A DNA stretch of 7,737 nt from Actinomycetota bacterium. Lineage in GTDB: Bacteria > Actinomycetota > Thermoleophilia > UBA2241. Shown here in pieces: positions 6,665 through 7,737 of the stretch (positions are counted from its first letter, which is position 1; each line of letters opens with the position of its first letter). The position numbers and the translations under genes were made by a program. Location: assembly GCA_026392265.1 (NCBI GenBank), contig JAPLCL010000305.1:1-7737 (forward strand). Reading direction: 5' to 3'. The notes below the pieces were generated by a model. The model did no database searches and was not told the DNA's origin. It worked only from the letters and a program-made list of their open reading frames with translations.

Positions 6665-6690
6665 GTTCGCCGCCTGAGCGGCGCGGGTAG
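6665..6690 (+). promoter_or_regulatory. Candidate SigB/SigF-type stress promoter for the SRPBCC gene, with embedded hairpin
   Basis: GTTC (6665-6668), sixteen bases, then GGGTAG (6685-6690), 43 nt before the ATG at 6734. It resembles the actinobacterial stress-sigma consensus and the element before the preceding gene. The spacer is largely filled by a perfect 6-bp inverted repeat, CGCCGC-CTGA-GCGGCG (6668-6683), which could be a binding site or the terminator of the upstream gene. Evidence is the short pattern and its position only. Confidence 0.33.
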
Positions 6691-6691
6691 G

Positions 6692-6727
6692 CTCTCTCAC
6701 GAAGTTGGAGTGCCAACGAAGAGAGAG
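6692..6727 (+). repeat. Nested inverted repeat covering the SRPBCC ribosome-binding site
   Basis: Outer arms CTCTCTC (6692-6698) and GAGAGAG (6721-6727) pair over 7 bp. Inner arms GTTGG (6704-6708) and CCAAC (6713-6717) pair over 5 bp around a 4-nt loop. The right outer arm is part of the Shine-Dalgarno sequence AGAGGG (6724-6729) of the SRPBCC gene, so the folded RNA could hide it. If transcription starts near 6697, as the promoter candidate predicts, most of the left outer arm would not be in the RNA, which weakens this idea. Confidence 0.35.
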
Positions 6728-6733
6728 GGCACC

Positions 6734-7186
6734 ATGTCAACTGTAAGTCGTCATATCGAGGTGGAGGCGCCACCATCCGTGGTGCTCGCCACCTGGTCGC
6801 ATTTTGTACGATTCGTCATGAACGGTAAGCAGCGGCTCGCCTGCGACGAGCTCGCCTGCGTCGACGCTGTGCGCGCCGGCCTGGTCAGCTTCGAGCCGGT
6901 CAACGCCGGCAGTCGCACAGATGTCATCTTCAACCTGGAGTGCGACGAAGAGAACGGACCGTCGCGGGCAGTGCTCGAGCAGAACGTCGCCCGCGATCTC
7001 GTGCTCTTCAAAGACTACATGGAGCGCGGAGGCAATCAGGTGGGCAAGCCGACGAAGGCGGAAAAGCAGGCGATGCTCGAAGACGAGGAGCGCCGCGAGC
7101 GTAAGCCGGCCAAGGACCATGAGGTGCATGGGCACGTAGGTGTCGAGGACGAGGCGGTCAGCTTCCGCAACCACTGGGCGACGTGA
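6734..7186 (+). CDS. Shortened SRPBCC (polyketide cyclase/dehydrase-like) protein
   Basis: This 150-residue protein shows the two ends of an SRPBCC/START-like fold. The N-terminus SRHIEVEAPPSVVLATWSHFVRF (5-27) matches the family opening I-x-V-x-A-P-P-x-x-V-x-x-x-W-x-x-F. Residues 50-98, beginning LVSFEPVNAGSRTDVIFNLE and running to VARDLVLFKDYMERGG, match the last strands and the long closing helix. The central strands normally lying between (roughly 40 residues) are missing, and a duplicated LACDE/LACVD (35-44) occupies the joint. SRPBCC proteins hold hydrophobic ligands in a deep cavity; without the middle strands that pocket may not form. A charged tail (residues 104-150, rich in Glu, Lys and Arg) follows. 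The ATG at 6734 is preferred over the GTG at 6710 because AGAGGG (6724-6729) precedes it and the family N-terminus starts there. The function is unknown. Confidence 0.7.
   Translation: MSTVSRHIEVEAPPSVVLATWSHFVRFVMNGKQRLACDELACVDAVRAGLVSFEPVNAGSRTDVIFNLECDEENGPSRAVLEQNVARDLVLFKDYMERGGNQVGKPTKAEKQAMLEDEERRERKPAKDHEVHGHVGVEDEAVSFRNHWAT
6836..6865 (+). repeat. 15-bp in-frame tandem duplication in the SRPBCC gene
   Basis: CTCGCCTGCGACGAG (6836-6850) is followed directly by CTCGCCTGCGTCGAC (6851-6865), identical at 13 of 15 bases. It encodes LACDE-LACVD and places two cysteines (C37, C42) five residues apart. It falls exactly where the protein lacks the central SRPBCC strands, so it may be a scar of slippage or deletion. 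Confidence 0.6.
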
Positions 7187-7737
7187 GCAGCACGATCCAG
7201 GACACGAACAGCCACGAGGGCGGCGCCGCGCAAGGGCACGGCGCCGCCCTCGTGGCCGCCAGCCTCAATCTGAGACACGGGCTCGCGTGGGACGGCCTGC
7301 ACTCCTGGCCGCTGCGCCGGCGAGCGGCGGTGCGCTGCCTTGCGGACCTCAGCGCCGAGGTCGTCGGCCTGCAAGAGGTCCGCGGGTTCCAGCAGCGCTC
7401 TCTGACGCATCACCTGAGGGGCTACGCGGCCGTCGGCGCCGGTCGCGAGGACGGGCGCGAACGCGGCGAGCGCTGCGCGGTCCTGTACCGTCCCGGCCGC
7501 CTGGAGCTCGAATCCTGGACGGTACGCTGGTTTTCGGACACGCCCGGCGTGCCCGGCTCGCGCGGCTGGGGCAATGCCGTCACCCGTCTGGTGACGCTCT
7601 GCCGCTTCGTCGACCGCGCCGACGGCCGGGCGTTCGGCGTCGCCGACGCCCACTGGGACGGAGCCTCGGCGGAGTCGCGTCTGCGCAGCGCAGAGGCGCT
7701 CCTCGGCTGGCTCGACCCCACGCTCCCCTGGATCGTG
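7183..7737 (+). CDS. Endonuclease/exonuclease/phosphatase (EEP) family protein (3' end missing)
   Basis: The reading frame is open to the right edge; 185 codons are visible. Family motifs occur in order: SLNLRHG (27-33, catalytic Asn29), VVGLQEVRGFQQ (60-71, metal-binding Glu65), GAGREDGRERGE (85-96), a WFSDTPGVPGS segment (116-126), and ADAHWDGASAESR (154-166, His157). This order matches EEP-fold proteins related to Mg-dependent endonucleases and phosphatases; the GDFN and SDH motifs expected later are beyond the window. Where many members have NTHLDH, this protein has DAHWDG, so the second His is missing. The GTG at 7183 overlaps the SRPBCC stop (GTGA) and is the earliest possible start, but it has no clear Shine-Dalgarno. 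The GTG at 7254 would give a protein beginning right at the first core strand (MAASLNLRHG) and would place the 18-bp hairpin outside the coding region. Substrate (nucleic acid, lipid or sugar phosphate) undecided. Confidence 0.82.
   Translation, partial: MSSTIQDTNSHEGGAAQGHGAALVAASLNLRHGLAWDGLHSWPLRRRAAVRCLADLSAEVVGLQEVRGFQQRSLTHHLRGYAAVGAGREDGRERGERCAVLYRPGRLELESWTVRWFSDTPGVPGSRGWGNAVTRLVTLCRFVDRADGRAFGVADAHWDGASAESRLRSAEALLGWLDPTLPWIV
7211..7256. repeat. Perfect 18-bp inverted repeat with 10-nt loop (terminator-like)
   Basis: Left arm GCCACGAGGGCGGCGCCG (7211-7228) and right arm CGGCGCCGCCCTCGTGGC (7239-7256) are exact reverse complements, separated by CGCAAGGGCA. In RNA this is a very stable GC-rich stem. 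It starts 24 nt after the SRPBCC stop codon, the usual place for an intrinsic terminator, but no T-tract follows. It lies inside the EEP frame if that protein starts at 7183, and ends at the alternative GTG start (7254). Either it ends the SRPBCC transcript or it controls EEP expression. Confidence 0.7.

Noticed and set aside
6710..6733. Earlier GTG start for the SRPBCC protein
   Set aside because: It has no Shine-Dalgarno at proper spacing and lies in the loop of an inverted repeat. The ATG at 6734 has AGAGGG and begins directly with the family motif.

Overview
The window comes from a high-GC bacterium. Codon third positions are strongly G/C-biased, the carbohydrate ABC importer is actinobacterial in style, and one start site has leaderless architecture. 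Together these suggest Actinomycetota, possibly a deep lineage such as Thermoleophilia; that placement is inferred from protein style and not shown by any marker gene. The window begins and ends inside genes. No rRNA, tRNA, CRISPR array, insertion sequence or integrase was seen.

Left part (1-5393): a sugar-uptake cluster, all on the + strand. It holds the C-terminal end of a SIS-domain sugar-phosphate isomerase/deaminase-like protein, a lipoprotein sugar-binding protein, two MalF/MalG-type permeases, a MalK/UgpC-type ATPase and a DeoR-family regulator. The first five genes are closely spaced (gaps of about 10-25 nt), and their shared promoter must lie upstream of the window. The regulator is set off by 104 nt. 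It appears to have its own promoter, a TANNNT -10 box six bases before the ATG (leaderless), with a perfect 7-bp inverted repeat over the -35 region that could be a DeoR operator. The expected circuit is this: the ABC importer brings in a sugar or oligosaccharide, cytoplasmic enzymes including the SIS protein act on the phosphorylated product, and the DeoR protein senses a phosphosugar and derepresses the genes. The substrate cannot be read from the sequence.

Middle (5394-5970): a bipartite hairpin lies between the convergent ends of the regulator and a minus-strand YfcE/MJ0936-type metallophosphoesterase, and probably terminates both.

Right part (5971-7737): a DUF1269-like glycine-rich membrane protein, a shortened SRPBCC-type protein and the start of an endonuclease/exonuclease/phosphatase (EEP) family protein, all on the + strand. 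The first two genes are each preceded at about 40 nt by a GTTY-N16-GGGYAK element resembling actinobacterial SigB/SigF-type stress promoters. The junction between the SRPBCC and EEP genes carries a perfect 18-bp inverted repeat with a 10-nt loop, the strongest non-coding structure in the window. It is either the terminator of the SRPBCC gene or a structure at the 5' end of the EEP message, and it bears on where the EEP protein starts.

Most of the window is conventional. The observations most worth following are the 18-bp hairpin, the leaderless regulator with its putative operator, the paired stress-like promoters, and the SRPBCC protein that lacks its central strands and carries a 15-bp tandem duplication at that point. 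No clearly new multi-gene system was found.
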